From an uncultured Collinsella sp. (GTDB lineage: Bacteria > Actinomycetota > Coriobacteriia > Coriobacteriales > Coriobacteriaceae), in the NCBI GenBank assembly GCA_900557505.1, contig USTC01000037.1:1-8110 (forward strand): a stretch of DNA of 8,110 bases, read 5' to 3'. The first letter of the stretch is position 1. Each line of letters begins with the position of its first letter. Position numbers and translations under genes: made by a program. The notes beneath the pieces were generated by a model. It searched no databases, had not been told where the DNA came from, and saw nothing but the letters and a program-made list of their open reading frames with translations. Positions 1 through 6,060 of this stretch are shown here, piece by piece.

Positions 1-377
1 GTCTGGGCAATAACCAAAATCGTATCGTTGCCGGCAAGCGAGCCAAGCACATCGGGCAGCTCTGCCGCATCAACGGCGGCGGCGATGCCGGAAGCCGTGC
101 CAGGCTGAGCCTTGATCATGACCAGATTATCGGTACGTAGAACGCCCGTTACGAGCTCGGAAACCATACGCTGCAGGTGCAGGTCCTCTGCCAGAACATA
201 GATGCCCTCAGGGAGCTTACGCAGCCCCATGTCGGCAATATCGCGAGAGACAGTCGCCTGCGTGCAATCAAAGCCCATAGCGCGGAGCTCATCGACCAGC
301 ACGCGCTGCGTGCGGACGTCCTTATTGCGCACAATATCTCTAATGGCATCCTGGCGCCCATTGCGTTTTTTAGCCAT
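1..377 (-). CDS. argR: Arginine repressor ArgR, C-terminal end cut by window edge
   Basis: ArgR is a cytoplasmic hexameric transcription factor that senses L-arginine and represses arginine biosynthesis genes, and in some bacteria activates catabolic ones. The ATG at 375-377 opens an uninterrupted frame to base 1, giving 125 full residues of a protein usually near 150. The N-terminal winged helix-turn-helix domain (about residues 5-70) carries the family signature TQATVSRDI at 39-47. The C-terminal oligomerisation and arginine-binding domain is recognisable from PGTASGIAAAVD (92-103) and AGNDTILVI (115-123). The usual GDDT is GNDT here, so the first Asp is Asn at 117. A purine-rich ribosome binding site (GGAGAGAGG) lies about 6 bases before the ATG. 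The gene follows the glycosyltransferase on the same strand after 132 bp, which hold two inverted repeats. Family assignment is secure; target genes cannot be seen. Confidence 0.95.
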   Translation of the reverse strand, partial: MAKKRNGRQDAIRDIVRNKDVRTQRVLVDELRAMGFDCTQATVSRDIADMGLRKLPEGIYVLAEDLHLQRMVSELVTGVLRTDNLVMIKAQPGTASGIAAAVDAAELPDVLGSLAGNDTILVIAQ

Positions 378-410
378 ACAAACCCTCTCTCCAAAAGATG
401 GCGGAGACAA

Positions 411-425
411 TCAATCAGTGATTGA
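411..425. promoter_or_regulatory. Perfect 15-bp palindrome upstream of argR
   Basis: TCAATCAGTGATTGA has two perfect 7-bp arms around a single central base, 34-48 bp upstream of the argR start and just before its ribosome binding site. The position suits an operator, for example for ArgR autoregulation. It does not match the classical ARG box (TGAAT and ATTCA half-sites), so the bound factor is inference. Confidence 0.4.
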
Positions 426-465
426 ATAGTTTAACGCTATTTGAAGGCTTTTGTGTATAAGAACG

Positions 466-503
466 CATTTCGAAACAATTCTATGCAAGTTTGTTTCGAA
501 ATG
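466..503. repeat. 13-bp perfect inverted repeat between glycosyltransferase and argR
   Basis: The arms CATTTCGAAACAA (466-478) and its exact reverse complement (491-503) are separated by 12 bases. The repeat begins 6 bp after the glycosyltransferase stop codon in the direction of transcription. That position suits a terminator, but the stem is AT-rich and no T tract follows on the minus strand. It could instead be an operator for argR, since it lies about 90-125 bp upstream of that start. The structure is plain; its role is unresolved. Confidence 0.7.
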
Positions 504-509
504 AGCCGT

Positions 510-1550
510 TTAGGCGGTTTTTGCGCCCGTCCGGTTAAGAAAAGCTGCCAGATGCGTACACATCACGCAGCGCGCGGGCTTGGCGCTGGCGATCGGCCCA
601 AACAACAGACCGAGCCCCCGATGGTTATCCTTGAGCGCGGCGACCATCTGACGGGTTCGAGGCGCATCGAGCATATCACGCATGCGGGCGGAACGCTCGA
701 TTGACGACACCCCATGCGGGCTCAGACACAAATTCTCGATGCAGGCGACCAGTCCGGCAAAGTAGAACTTTTGGCTTGCCAGCTTGAGCCGACCACCGCT
801 GTCTGCTTCCGAGAGTGAGTCCGCAAGCTCGTCGAGCGCTCGAGTGTCATCGGATACCTTGGCATACATGGTGGGATCAAAGGCATCTGTAAGTTTAGGT
901 GCCGCCGTGTGGAAACAAGCATCGCCGCAGCCGGACACGCATCGTGTCTGCGAAAGCGCGCATGCCATAAACCCAACTGTGCGAAACACCTTGTCGCACA
1001 AAAGGCATGCCTCAAACAGCGAGCGGCTGTACATCACACCAGAGGTCTGAACGACTAGGCCGCCTAAAATCAACTGGGACAGCCCGCTCACCATCGAAGA
1101 CTTGTCTTCAATGACAATAGGGGCAACATTCAAGACGCGCGAATGGCGCTCTCGATGTGCATCATAGCGGTCGAGCGACACCGTGGGGAGCACTATGTCT
1201 GCCGTAGTATCGCACGCGATATTGACCATCTTGGAAAGGGACTGCGGAGCAAACCACTCATCGGCGTTCATAGCGATGATTTGAGAGCCGCGCGAGGCAG
1301 CAAAACCGGCACGAAGACAAGCGCCGCGCTTCGCGTCCTCGACGTCAATCAAATCAATATGGATGTCCCTGTCGGCAGCAACTTGAAGCGAATGGCGCAC
1401 ACCGGGCGCAGCATCGCGGCAGACAACGACAATCTGCAAATCGTAGAGGTCTTGGTTCTGGATACTCTCGAGCGCACGCATCGCATAGCTGGGCGAACCT
1501 TCTACCACAAGGATCACCGAAAGTCGCGGATGCGAGCCACGTCGAACCAA
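510..1550 (-). CDS. Diverged GT2-like (GT-A fold) glycosyltransferase, possibly non-canonical
   Basis: A 346-residue soluble protein without obvious membrane segments. Residues 9-43 look like the first Rossmann-like part of family 2 glycosyltransferases (SVILVV strand, then ALESIQNQDLYDLQIVVV). Residues 78-100 fit the region before and across the metal-binding motif (AGFAASRGSQIIAMNADEWF). Family 2 enzymes transfer sugars from nucleotide sugars to glycans, lipids or proteins. Two hallmark sites are altered: the usual DDGS after the third strand is CRDA (44-47), and the usual DADDW is NADEW (95-99). The C-terminal half is not recognised and is Cys-rich (182/185, 204/208/212, 328/331). The start is TTG, chosen because GAGAGGA lies about 9 bases upstream, the next in-frame Met (24) would remove the first strand, and the frame is closed upstream. 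No sugar-pathway neighbours are visible, so donor and acceptor are unknown, and loss of catalysis is possible. Confidence 0.75.
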   Translation of the reverse strand: MVRRGSHPRLSVILVVEGSPSYAMRALESIQNQDLYDLQIVVVCRDAAPGVRHSLQVAADRDIHIDLIDVEDAKRGACLRAGFAASRGSQIIAMNADEWFAPQSLSKMVNIACDTTADIVLPTVSLDRYDAHRERHSRVLNVAPIVIEDKSSMVSGLSQLILGGLVVQTSGVMYSRSLFEACLLCDKVFRTVGFMACALSQTRCVSGCGDACFHTAAPKLTDAFDPTMYAKVSDDTRALDELADSLSEADSGGRLKLASQKFYFAGLVACIENLCLSPHGVSSIERSARMRDMLDAPRTRQMVAALKDNHRGLGLLFGPIASAKPARCVMCTHLAAFLNRTGAKTA

Positions 1551-1711
1551 GTTATCCGTCCTCTCGACAGCAGTGAATCAAACTGTCGTTCATGGTACAC
1601 CCCGGCAATAAAAGCAATGAGGCACCGGTTGTATTGCACGCCAAGAACAGATGTTGCACACGCGCAGCCCACAGATGACAGGTGCCGACGCACGACGCGC
1701 CGAGCCCTCCC
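1551..1711. other. 161-bp gap between truA and the glycosyltransferase
   Basis: Apart from the mini-ORF near its end, this gap shows no convincing promoter, no T-tailed hairpin and no RNA gene. The half next to truA is GC-rich with short imperfect repeats. It therefore stays open whether the glycosyltransferase is cotranscribed with truA. Confidence 0.5.
1552..1593 (-). CDS. Possible 13-residue leader peptide before the glycosyltransferase
   Basis: ATG at 1591-1593 opens a short frame MNDSLIHCCREDG ending in TAA at 1552-1554, one base before the TTG start of the glycosyltransferase. A G-rich stretch (GGGG) lies about 6 bases before the ATG. The tight stop-start spacing would allow translational coupling, helping a weak TTG start. 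Two adjacent Cys codons stand near the end. A chance ORF of this length is common, so this is a weak call. Confidence 0.25.
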   Translation of the reverse strand: MNDSLIHCCREDG

Positions 1712-2536
1712 CTAGTCGAGCACGACAAGCTCGGCGGGATCGTAATCCACGCCCATAAACGTAAGGCCGCAGGCAGGAGCCGTGGGGCCCGCAGCGGTAC
1801 GGTCGCAAGCATCGATGACCTCGCGCATCCACTCGGGTTCACGGCGATGCATGCCAATCTCGACAAGCGTGCCCACGATCGTGCGGACCATCGAATGCAG
1901 AAACGCATTGCCCTCGATGGTAAACGTCAGGATGTCCTCGCCAAACGCAACCTCATGGCCAAACTCGGCACGCATCACGCAGCGGTGCGTGGGCTTGCCC
2001 ACGGCAGACGCCACCTTGCAAAAGCTCTTGAAGTCCTGCTCGCCCAGCAGCGCGGGACAGGCCGCAGACATCGCCTCAACATCCAATGGGTAGCGATGCC
2101 ACCACACCGCACCGCGCGAAAGCACAGGGCGCGCGTCGCGATCGGCAATACGGTACGTATACGTACGGGAACGCGCATCAAAGCGTGCAGAAAAGCCTTT
2201 ACGGGCCTTGTAGACCTCGTTTATGGCGATATCTTTGGGCAGGAGGGCATCCATAGCCCTCAGCCACCTACGGCGCGTCAAAGCCAACTCAGCGTCCGTT
2301 ACGGGCACGCTGATAAACTGTGCCACCGCATGCACGCCGGCATCGGTACGTCCCGCACACGTCAGGTCGATCGGACGGCGCAGGAGCGTCTCAATAGCTC
2401 GACGTAGCTCACCCGCAACCGTCGTCTGTCCCGGCTGCTCGGCAAATCCGCTATACGACGAGCCATCATAGGCCACGCGAAATACGAGCGTGGCGTCAAG
2501 CTCGGAAATCGAATTGAAATCAGACGGCGCAGTCAT
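1712..2536 (-). CDS. truA: tRNA pseudouridine(38-40) synthase TruA
   Basis: TruA converts uridines 38, 39 and 40 in the anticodon arm of many tRNAs to pseudouridine, as a cytoplasmic dimer without cofactor. The 274-residue product has close to the usual length (about 270 in E. coli). It carries the catalytic motif GRTDAGVHA with the nucleophilic Asp at residue 65, the N-terminal strand FRVAYDGSSYSGF, YTYRI in the middle and NAFLHSMVRTIVGTLVEIG in the C-terminal half. ATG at 2534-2536 is chosen because GGGAG stands 5 bases upstream. An in-frame TTG 15 bases earlier has no ribosome binding site. The gene follows rplQ, a common bacterial arrangement. A terminator separates the two, and a promoter on the rplQ stop codon probably gives truA its own start. 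Confidence 0.97.
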   Translation of the reverse strand: MTAPSDFNSISELDATLVFRVAYDGSSYSGFAEQPGQTTVAGELRRAIETLLRRPIDLTCAGRTDAGVHAVAQFISVPVTDAELALTRRRWLRAMDALLPKDIAINEVYKARKGFSARFDARSRTYTYRIADRDARPVLSRGAVWWHRYPLDVEAMSAACPALLGEQDFKSFCKVASAVGKPTHRCVMRAEFGHEVAFGEDILTFTIEGNAFLHSMVRTIVGTLVEIGMHRREPEWMREVIDACDRTAAGPTAPACGLTFMGVDYDPAELVVLD

Positions 2537-2571
2537 GGGCGCTCCCAACAAACAAGCAACGGTATCGCGAC

Positions 2572-2602
2572 AAAAAAAGAGGGGTACGCGAACGTACCCC
2601 TC
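2572..2602 (-). terminator. Intrinsic terminator of the ribosomal protein operon
   Basis: Read on the minus strand, GAGGGGTACG and its perfect complement form a 10-bp stem closed by the very stable TTCG tetraloop (2589-2592), followed directly by seven Ts (2572-2578). It begins 26 bp after the rplQ stop and ends 35 bp before the truA start, so it should end most transcription from the infA-rplQ operon. Confidence 0.95.
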
Positions 2603-2603
2603 G

Positions 2604-2631
2604 AATATAGCCTATGCAGACGGATTGTCTA
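2604..2631 (-). promoter_or_regulatory. Candidate sigma70-type promoter for truA
   Basis: A -35 box TAGACA (2626-2631, five of six matches to TTGACA) and a -10 box TATATT (2604-2609, five of six to TATAAT) are 16 bp apart. The -35 box begins with the TAG stop codon of rplQ. The expected start point, near 2597, falls inside the upstream arm of the terminator stem. Transcripts from here would keep only about half of that stem and could run on into truA. Confidence 0.6.
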
Positions 2632-3096
2632 CTCAGCGGTCTCCTCAGCAGGAGCCTCCTCGGCAGCCTCGACCTTCTTGGGAGCAGCGGCCTTCTTGGG
2701 GGCCGGAGCAGCCTTCTTAGCCTTAGGCGTGCAAGGCTCGGTGACGAGCTCCATGATAACGATGGGAGCATTGTCGCCCTTGCGGTTACCGAGCTTCATG
2801 ATGCGGGTGTAACCGCCGTTGCGGTCCTGCCACATGCCCTGAGCAGCCTTGTCGAAGATCTCGGCAACGAGCTGCTTATCGCCGAGCTTGGCGATAGCCA
2901 GACGACGAGAGTGCAGGTCGCCCTTCTTGGCCCAGGTGATGATCGGATCGACGACCGAACGCAGCGCCTTAGCGCGGGTCTCGGTGGTCTTGATGCGGTC
3001 GTTCTCGAAGAGGGCCTTAGCAAGGCTCTTCTTCATGGCCTTGGTGTGGCTCGCATCGGTGCCGAGCTTCAGGCCCTTCTTAACGTTGTGACGCAT
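2629..3096 (-). CDS. rplQ: 50S ribosomal protein L17
   Basis: L17 is a large-subunit protein located near the peptide exit tunnel. The N terminus (MRHNVKKGLKLG) and the helical stretch SLAKALFENDRIKTTETRAK are characteristic, and the globular core ends near residue 121. A tail of about 34 residues follows, first Lys/Ala/Pro-rich and then Glu/Ala-rich, bringing the protein to 155 residues against 116-130 in many bacteria. Such low-complexity tails are known in L17 of high-GC Gram-positive bacteria. GAGGAG stands about 10 bases before the ATG. This is the last gene of the operon, 30 bp after rpoA, and its stop codon overlaps the candidate truA promoter. Confidence 0.97.
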   Translation of the reverse strand: MRHNVKKGLKLGTDASHTKAMKKSLAKALFENDRIKTTETRAKALRSVVDPIITWAKKGDLHSRRLAIAKLGDKQLVAEIFDKAAQGMWQDRNGGYTRIMKLGNRKGDNAPIVIMELVTEPCTPKAKKAAPAPKKAAAPKKVEAAEEAPAEETAE

Positions 3097-3126
3097 GGTC
3101 TAGTTTCTCCTCAAATATGCGAAGCA

Positions 3127-4068
3127 TTAAGCCTTCAGGCTCAGGCCCATGGACTCAAGCTTGTCCTTCACTTCCTCGATCGACTTAACACCGAAGTTAC
3201 GGATGTTGAGCAGATCGTTCTCCGAGAACTCAACGAGCTGACGGACCGAGTGAATGCTGGCGCGCTTAAGGCAGTTGTAGGAACGGACGGAAAGGTCCAG
3301 ATCCTCGATCTGCTTGTCCAGCTCGGCGTTGTCGTTGGTGACCTCGGGAGCGAAGATCGAAGCCTCCTCCTCGACCTCGGGGGTCTCGGCAAGGTTCATA
3401 AAGGCGGCCATATGCTGGTTGATGATATTGGCAGCCTGGACCACGGCGTCGCGCGGGGCGATGGAGCCGTTGGTCTCGATCTCGAGGACAAGGCGGTCGT
3501 AGTCGGTGTGCTGACCGACACGGCAAGCCTCAACGAGCTTGGCGCAACGGGAAACCGGCGAGTACAGCGAGTCGACGTGGATCACACCGATGGGATCGTT
3601 GTCGCGCTTGTTGGCCTCGCCAGAAACATAGCCGCGGCCATAGCCGATGCGCATGCTCATGGTGAGATGGCCACCCTCGGTGAGCGTAGCGATGTGCTGC
3701 TCGGGGTTGACCAGCTCAAACTCGGACGGAATAAAGAAGTCCGCACCGGTGACCTCGCAGGGGCCGTCAACCGAGATGGTGGCGGTCGCCTCGTCGGTCG
3801 TGCCGAGAGCCCTGAAGACAAGACCCTTGACATTCAGGACGATGTCGGTGACATCCTCGACCATGTTAGGGATGGTCATGAACTCGTGCTGCGCACCATC
3901 GATCTGAATAGCCTCGACGGCGGCACCCTCGAGCGAGGACAGAAGAACGCGACGAAGGGAGTTACCCAGCGTATCGCCGTAACCACGCTCGAGCGGCTCG
4001 ACGGAGACACGAGCAGACGTCTCGTTGATCTCTTCGACCTGAACCTGAGGCCTAATGAATTCTGACAT
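3127..4068 (-). CDS. rpoA: DNA-directed RNA polymerase alpha subunit
   Basis: The alpha subunit dimerises to start RNA polymerase assembly, and its C-terminal domain binds UP elements and activators. The 313-residue protein has the N-terminal assembly domain (about 1-228; GYGDTLGNSLRRVLLSSLEG at 29-48 is the most conserved part), an acidic linker (about 229-252) and the C-terminal domain (about 253-313). In the latter, VRSYNCLK holds Arg262 and Asn265, equivalent to the DNA-contacting Arg265 and Asn268 of E. coli, and Lys295-Ser296 match Lys298-Ser299. Minor-groove contact should therefore be intact. GGAGGTAAT stands close to the ATG and is one of the best ribosome binding sites in the window, fitting the high demand. 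It lies between rpsD and rplQ, the standard alpha-operon order. Confidence 0.99.
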   Translation of the reverse strand: MSEFIRPQVQVEEINETSARVSVEPLERGYGDTLGNSLRRVLLSSLEGAAVEAIQIDGAQHEFMTIPNMVEDVTDIVLNVKGLVFRALGTTDEATATISVDGPCEVTGADFFIPSEFELVNPEQHIATLTEGGHLTMSMRIGYGRGYVSGEANKRDNDPIGVIHVDSLYSPVSRCAKLVEACRVGQHTDYDRLVLEIETNGSIAPRDAVVQAANIINQHMAAFMNLAETPEVEEEASIFAPEVTNDNAELDKQIEDLDLSVRSYNCLKRASIHSVRQLVEFSENDLLNIRNFGVKSIEEVKDKLESMGLSLKA

Positions 4069-4100
4069 GTATTACCTCCAGCCTCAGCAGCCCGGATGGA

Positions 4101-4697
4101 CTACTTAGAGTAGAGCTCGACGATGAGCTGCTCGTTGATATCACCGCTGATCTGCTCACGCGTCGGCAGAGCGAGCACGTTACCAGACAGCTTCTCGATA
4201 TCGACCTCGAGCCAGCCAGGGACCTCAAAGCGCTCGGAGGAAATCAGGGCCTCCTTGATGGGGAGGAGGTCACGGAACTTCTCGCCGACAGCGACGACGT
4301 CGCCGGCCTTGACGCGGTAGGACGGGATGTCCACGCGCTTGCCGTTCACGGTGAAGTGACCGTGACGGACGGACTGACGAGCCTCTTTGCGGGTGCGGGC
4401 GAAGCCAAGACGGAAGACGACGTTGTCGAGGCGAGACTCAAGGATGATCATGAGGTTCTCACCGGTGACGCCGTTCATCTTGCGGGCCTTGTTGAAGTAG
4501 CCGTGGAACTGCTTCTCCAGAACGCCATAGATGAACTTGACCTTCTGCTTCTCGCGCAGCTGCATGCCGTACTCAGATTCCTTGCGACGGCGCTTGGGCT
4601 GACGGATAGATTCCTTCTTGCTGCTGTAACCGAGCTCAGCGGGATCGATCCCGAGCTGACGGCAGCGCTTAAGAACAGGAGTCCTGTCGATTGCCAT
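4101..4697 (-). CDS. rpsD: 30S ribosomal protein S4
   Basis: S4 is a primary binder of 16S rRNA that starts assembly of the 30S body and belongs to the mRNA entry and proofreading region. The 198-residue product has an N-terminal domain (about 1-88) and a clear S4 RNA-binding domain from about residue 89 (SRLDNVVFRLGFARTRKEAR, then HGHFTVNGKRVDIPSYRVK). Only one Cys is present in the N-terminal part, so the four-Cys zinc site of the C+ form is absent and this is the zinc-free type. AAGGA stands about 10 bases before the ATG. The gene lies 19 bp after rpsK and 32 bp before rpoA. S4 autoregulates its operon in E. coli and Bacillus; no such leader element is evident in the short gap here. Confidence 0.98.
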   Translation of the reverse strand: MAIDRTPVLKRCRQLGIDPAELGYSSKKESIRQPKRRRKESEYGMQLREKQKVKFIYGVLEKQFHGYFNKARKMNGVTGENLMIILESRLDNVVFRLGFARTRKEARQSVRHGHFTVNGKRVDIPSYRVKAGDVVAVGEKFRDLLPIKEALISSERFEVPGWLEVDIEKLSGNVLALPTREQISGDINEQLIVELYSK

Positions 4698-4716
4698 ATT
4701 GATACGATCCTTTCAG

Positions 4717-5115
4717 TTACACGCGGCGACGCTTCTTGGGGCGGCAGCCGTTGTGCGGGATGGGGGTGCAGTCCTGGATGCTGGCCACTTCGAGGCCGGC
4801 AGCCTGCAGGGAGCGGATGGCGGTCTCGCGACCGGAACCCGGGCCCTTCACGTAGACGGCAACCTTCTTCAGCCCGTGCTCCATGGCCGTCTTCGCGGCG
4901 GCCTCGGCGGCCATCTGCGCGGCGAACGGCGTGGACTTGCGCGAGCCCTTGAAGCCCACGGTGCCCGCGGACTGCCAGGAGATCACGTTGCCCTGGGGAT
5001 CGGTGATGGAGACAATGGTGTTGTTGAACGTAGACTTGATGTGAGCGGCGCCCACGGCAATGTTCTTACGCTCAGAGCGCTTGATGCGCGTAGTACGTAC
5101 TTGCTTCTTAGCCAC
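4717..5115 (-). CDS. rpsK: 30S ribosomal protein S11
   Basis: S11 sits on the 30S platform and helps form the mRNA exit (E-site) region. The 132-residue protein shows the expected core ([37 protein letters not shown]) and the highly conserved C terminus [19 protein letters not shown]. The start is GTG at 5113-5115, supported by GAGGTAA about 7 bases upstream and by the conserved AKK N terminus. It is 15 bp from rpsM and 19 bp from rpsD, clearly in the same transcript. Confidence 0.98.
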   Translation of the reverse strand: MAKKQVRTTRIKRSERKNIAVGAAHIKSTFNNTIVSITDPQGNVISWQSAGTVGFKGSRKSTPFAAQMAAEAAAKTAMEHGLKKVAVYVKGPGSGRETAIRSLQAAGLEVASIQDCTPIPHNGCRPKKRRRV

Positions 5116-5130
5116 GGTTTGCTTACCTCA

Positions 5131-5499
5131 CTACTTCTTCTTGCCGCCGATTTGCTTGCGCGGACCCTTGCGGGTACGGGCATTCGTGTGCGTGCGCTGG
5201 CCGCGAACGGGCAGGCCGCGACGATGACGCAGACCGCGATAGCAGCCGATCTCCATCAGGCGCTTCACGTTCTGAGAAACCTCGCGATGCAGGTCGCCTT
5301 CGACCTTGAGGTTCTGCTGGATGTAATCGCGCAGCTTCGCGAGGTCTTCCTCGGAAAGGTCCTTCACGCGAATGTCGGGATCGACGCCGGTAGCGGCGAT
5401 GATCTCTTTGGCCGTAGTGAGGCCAATGCCGTAAATGTAGGTCAAGGCGATCTCAATGCGCTTATTGCGGGGAAGATCGACACCAACGAGACGTGCCAT
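5131..5499 (-). CDS. rpsM: 30S ribosomal protein S13
   Basis: S13 lies in the 30S head and forms intersubunit bridges and contacts with P-site tRNA. The 122-residue product has the helix-two-turn-helix part ([20 protein letters not shown]), the long helix region, and the basic tail with the signature [20 protein letters not shown] ending in GGKKK. ATG at 5497-5499 fits the conserved start [16 protein letters not shown] stands about 12 bases upstream, rather far. The gene is 22 bp after rpmJ. Confidence 0.98.
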   Translation of the reverse strand: MARLVGVDLPRNKRIEIALTYIYGIGLTTAKEIIAATGVDPDIRVKDLSEEDLAKLRDYIQQNLKVEGDLHREVSQNVKRLMEIGCYRGLRHRRGLPVRGQRTHTNARTRKGPRKQIGGKKK

Positions 5500-5521
5500 G
5501 TTGTTCTAAAGTCCTTTCTTC

Positions 5522-5635
5522 CTAGCCCTGACGCTGCTTATGGCGCGGATTCTCGCAGATGACGAGAATCTTGCCATGGCGTCGGATGATCTTGCACTTG
5601 TCGCACATCTTCTTGACCGAGGGACGTACCTTCAT
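5522..5635 (-). CDS. rpmJ: 50S ribosomal protein L36 (zinc-binding form)
   Basis: L36 is the smallest large-subunit protein and binds 23S rRNA domains late in assembly. The 37-residue product starts [19 protein letters not shown] and ends NPRHKQRQG, the standard length. Cys11, Cys14, Cys27 and His32 form the complete zinc ribbon, so this is the C+ type, unlike the Cys-free paralogues used under zinc limitation. AAAGGAAA stands about 5 bases before the ATG. It is 135 bp from infA upstream, far more than other gaps in the cluster, and 22 bp from rpsM. Confidence 0.97.
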   Translation of the reverse strand: MKVRPSVKKMCDKCKIIRRHGKILVICENPRHKQRQG

Positions 5636-5662
5636 GTCGTTTCCTTTCGGTATGCGGATCGT

Positions 5663-5691
5663 TCTATACGTGCACGCCCAGCCGCTGGCGA
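5663..5691 (-). promoter_or_regulatory. Weak candidate promoter between infA and rpmJ
   Basis: TCGCCA (5686-5691) and TATAGA (5663-5668) stand 17 bp apart, each four of six matches to the sigma70 consensus. The spot would give rpmJ and the following genes an extra start about 20 bp before the rpmJ ribosome binding site. The match is modest and the call rests mainly on the unusually long gap. Confidence 0.3.
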
Positions 5692-5770
5692 GTGTTTTCT
5701 CAGCTGTGACCGCGCGCGAAGGATCCGGGTCTTCACGCGGGGGCTACCCTATGCGGGCCTTGAGGGGGAA

Positions 5771-5989
5771 TTACTTGAAGCGGTAGGTGATGCGGCCGCG
5801 GTTCAAGTCGTACACCGACAGCTCCACGGTCACGCGGTCGCCGGGCAGGATCTTGATGTAGTGCATGCGCATCTTGCCGGAAATGTGGGCGAGGATGGTG
5901 TGCCCATTCTCGAGTTCCACCTTGAACATCGCGTTGGGCAAAGCTTCGAGCACCGTGCCCTCGAGTTCGATTACATCTTCCTTAGCCAA
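5771..5989 (-). CDS. infA: Translation initiation factor IF-1
   Basis: IF-1 binds the 30S A site and works with IF-2 and IF-3 to select the initiator tRNA. The 72-residue OB-fold protein has the standard length and sequence: [20 protein letters not shown] at the start, [14 protein letters not shown] in the middle, and [15 protein letters not shown] and RGRITYRFK at the end. The start codon is TTG at 5987-5989, not an upstream alternative. The family N terminus MAKED begins exactly there, and a strong GGAGGAG stands 6 bases before it. It heads the ribosomal protein cluster here. Two candidate promoters lie upstream in 364 bp, and map, adk and secY are not next to it. Confidence 0.98.
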   Translation of the reverse strand: MAKEDVIELEGTVLEALPNAMFKVELENGHTILAHISGKMRMHYIKILPGDRVTVELSVYDLNRGRITYRFK

Positions 5990-6031
5990 AAGTTGCTCCT
6001 CCAAAACGGACTGATAAAGCAGCAACGCAAG

Positions 6032-6060
6032 ATAGTACCAAAAAGGCAAGAGGATTTGAA
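6032..6060 (-). promoter_or_regulatory. Proximal candidate promoter of infA
   Basis: A -35 box TTCAAA (6055-6060) and a -10 box TACTAT (6032-6037), preceded by TG one base upstream (extended -10), are spaced by 17 bp. The predicted start near 6025 gives a leader of about 36 nt containing the GGAGGAG ribosome binding site. Confidence 0.5.

Noticed and set aside
504..530. Short CCG/CGG hairpin followed by five Ts on the plus strand
   Set aside because: It lies inside the end of the glycosyltransferase gene, the stem is only 3-4 bp, and no plus-strand gene is there to terminate.
1682..2407. A 241-codon plus-strand frame
   Set aside because: It mirrors truA; its product is His/Arg/Ala-rich without family features.
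2537..2551. TTG start giving TruA five more residues
   Set aside because: No ribosome binding site stands before it, and the ATG at 2536 has GGGAG at good spacing.
2614..4065. A 483-codon open frame on the plus strand
   Set aside because: It is exactly antisense to rplQ and rpoA, whose proteins are unmistakable. The frame is a by-product of their codon bias and its product is a low-complexity Leu/Val/Asp/Gly mixture.
4699..5562. A 287-codon plus-strand frame
   Set aside because: It is antisense to rpsK and rpsM, has no recognisable domain and has no supporting ribosome binding site.
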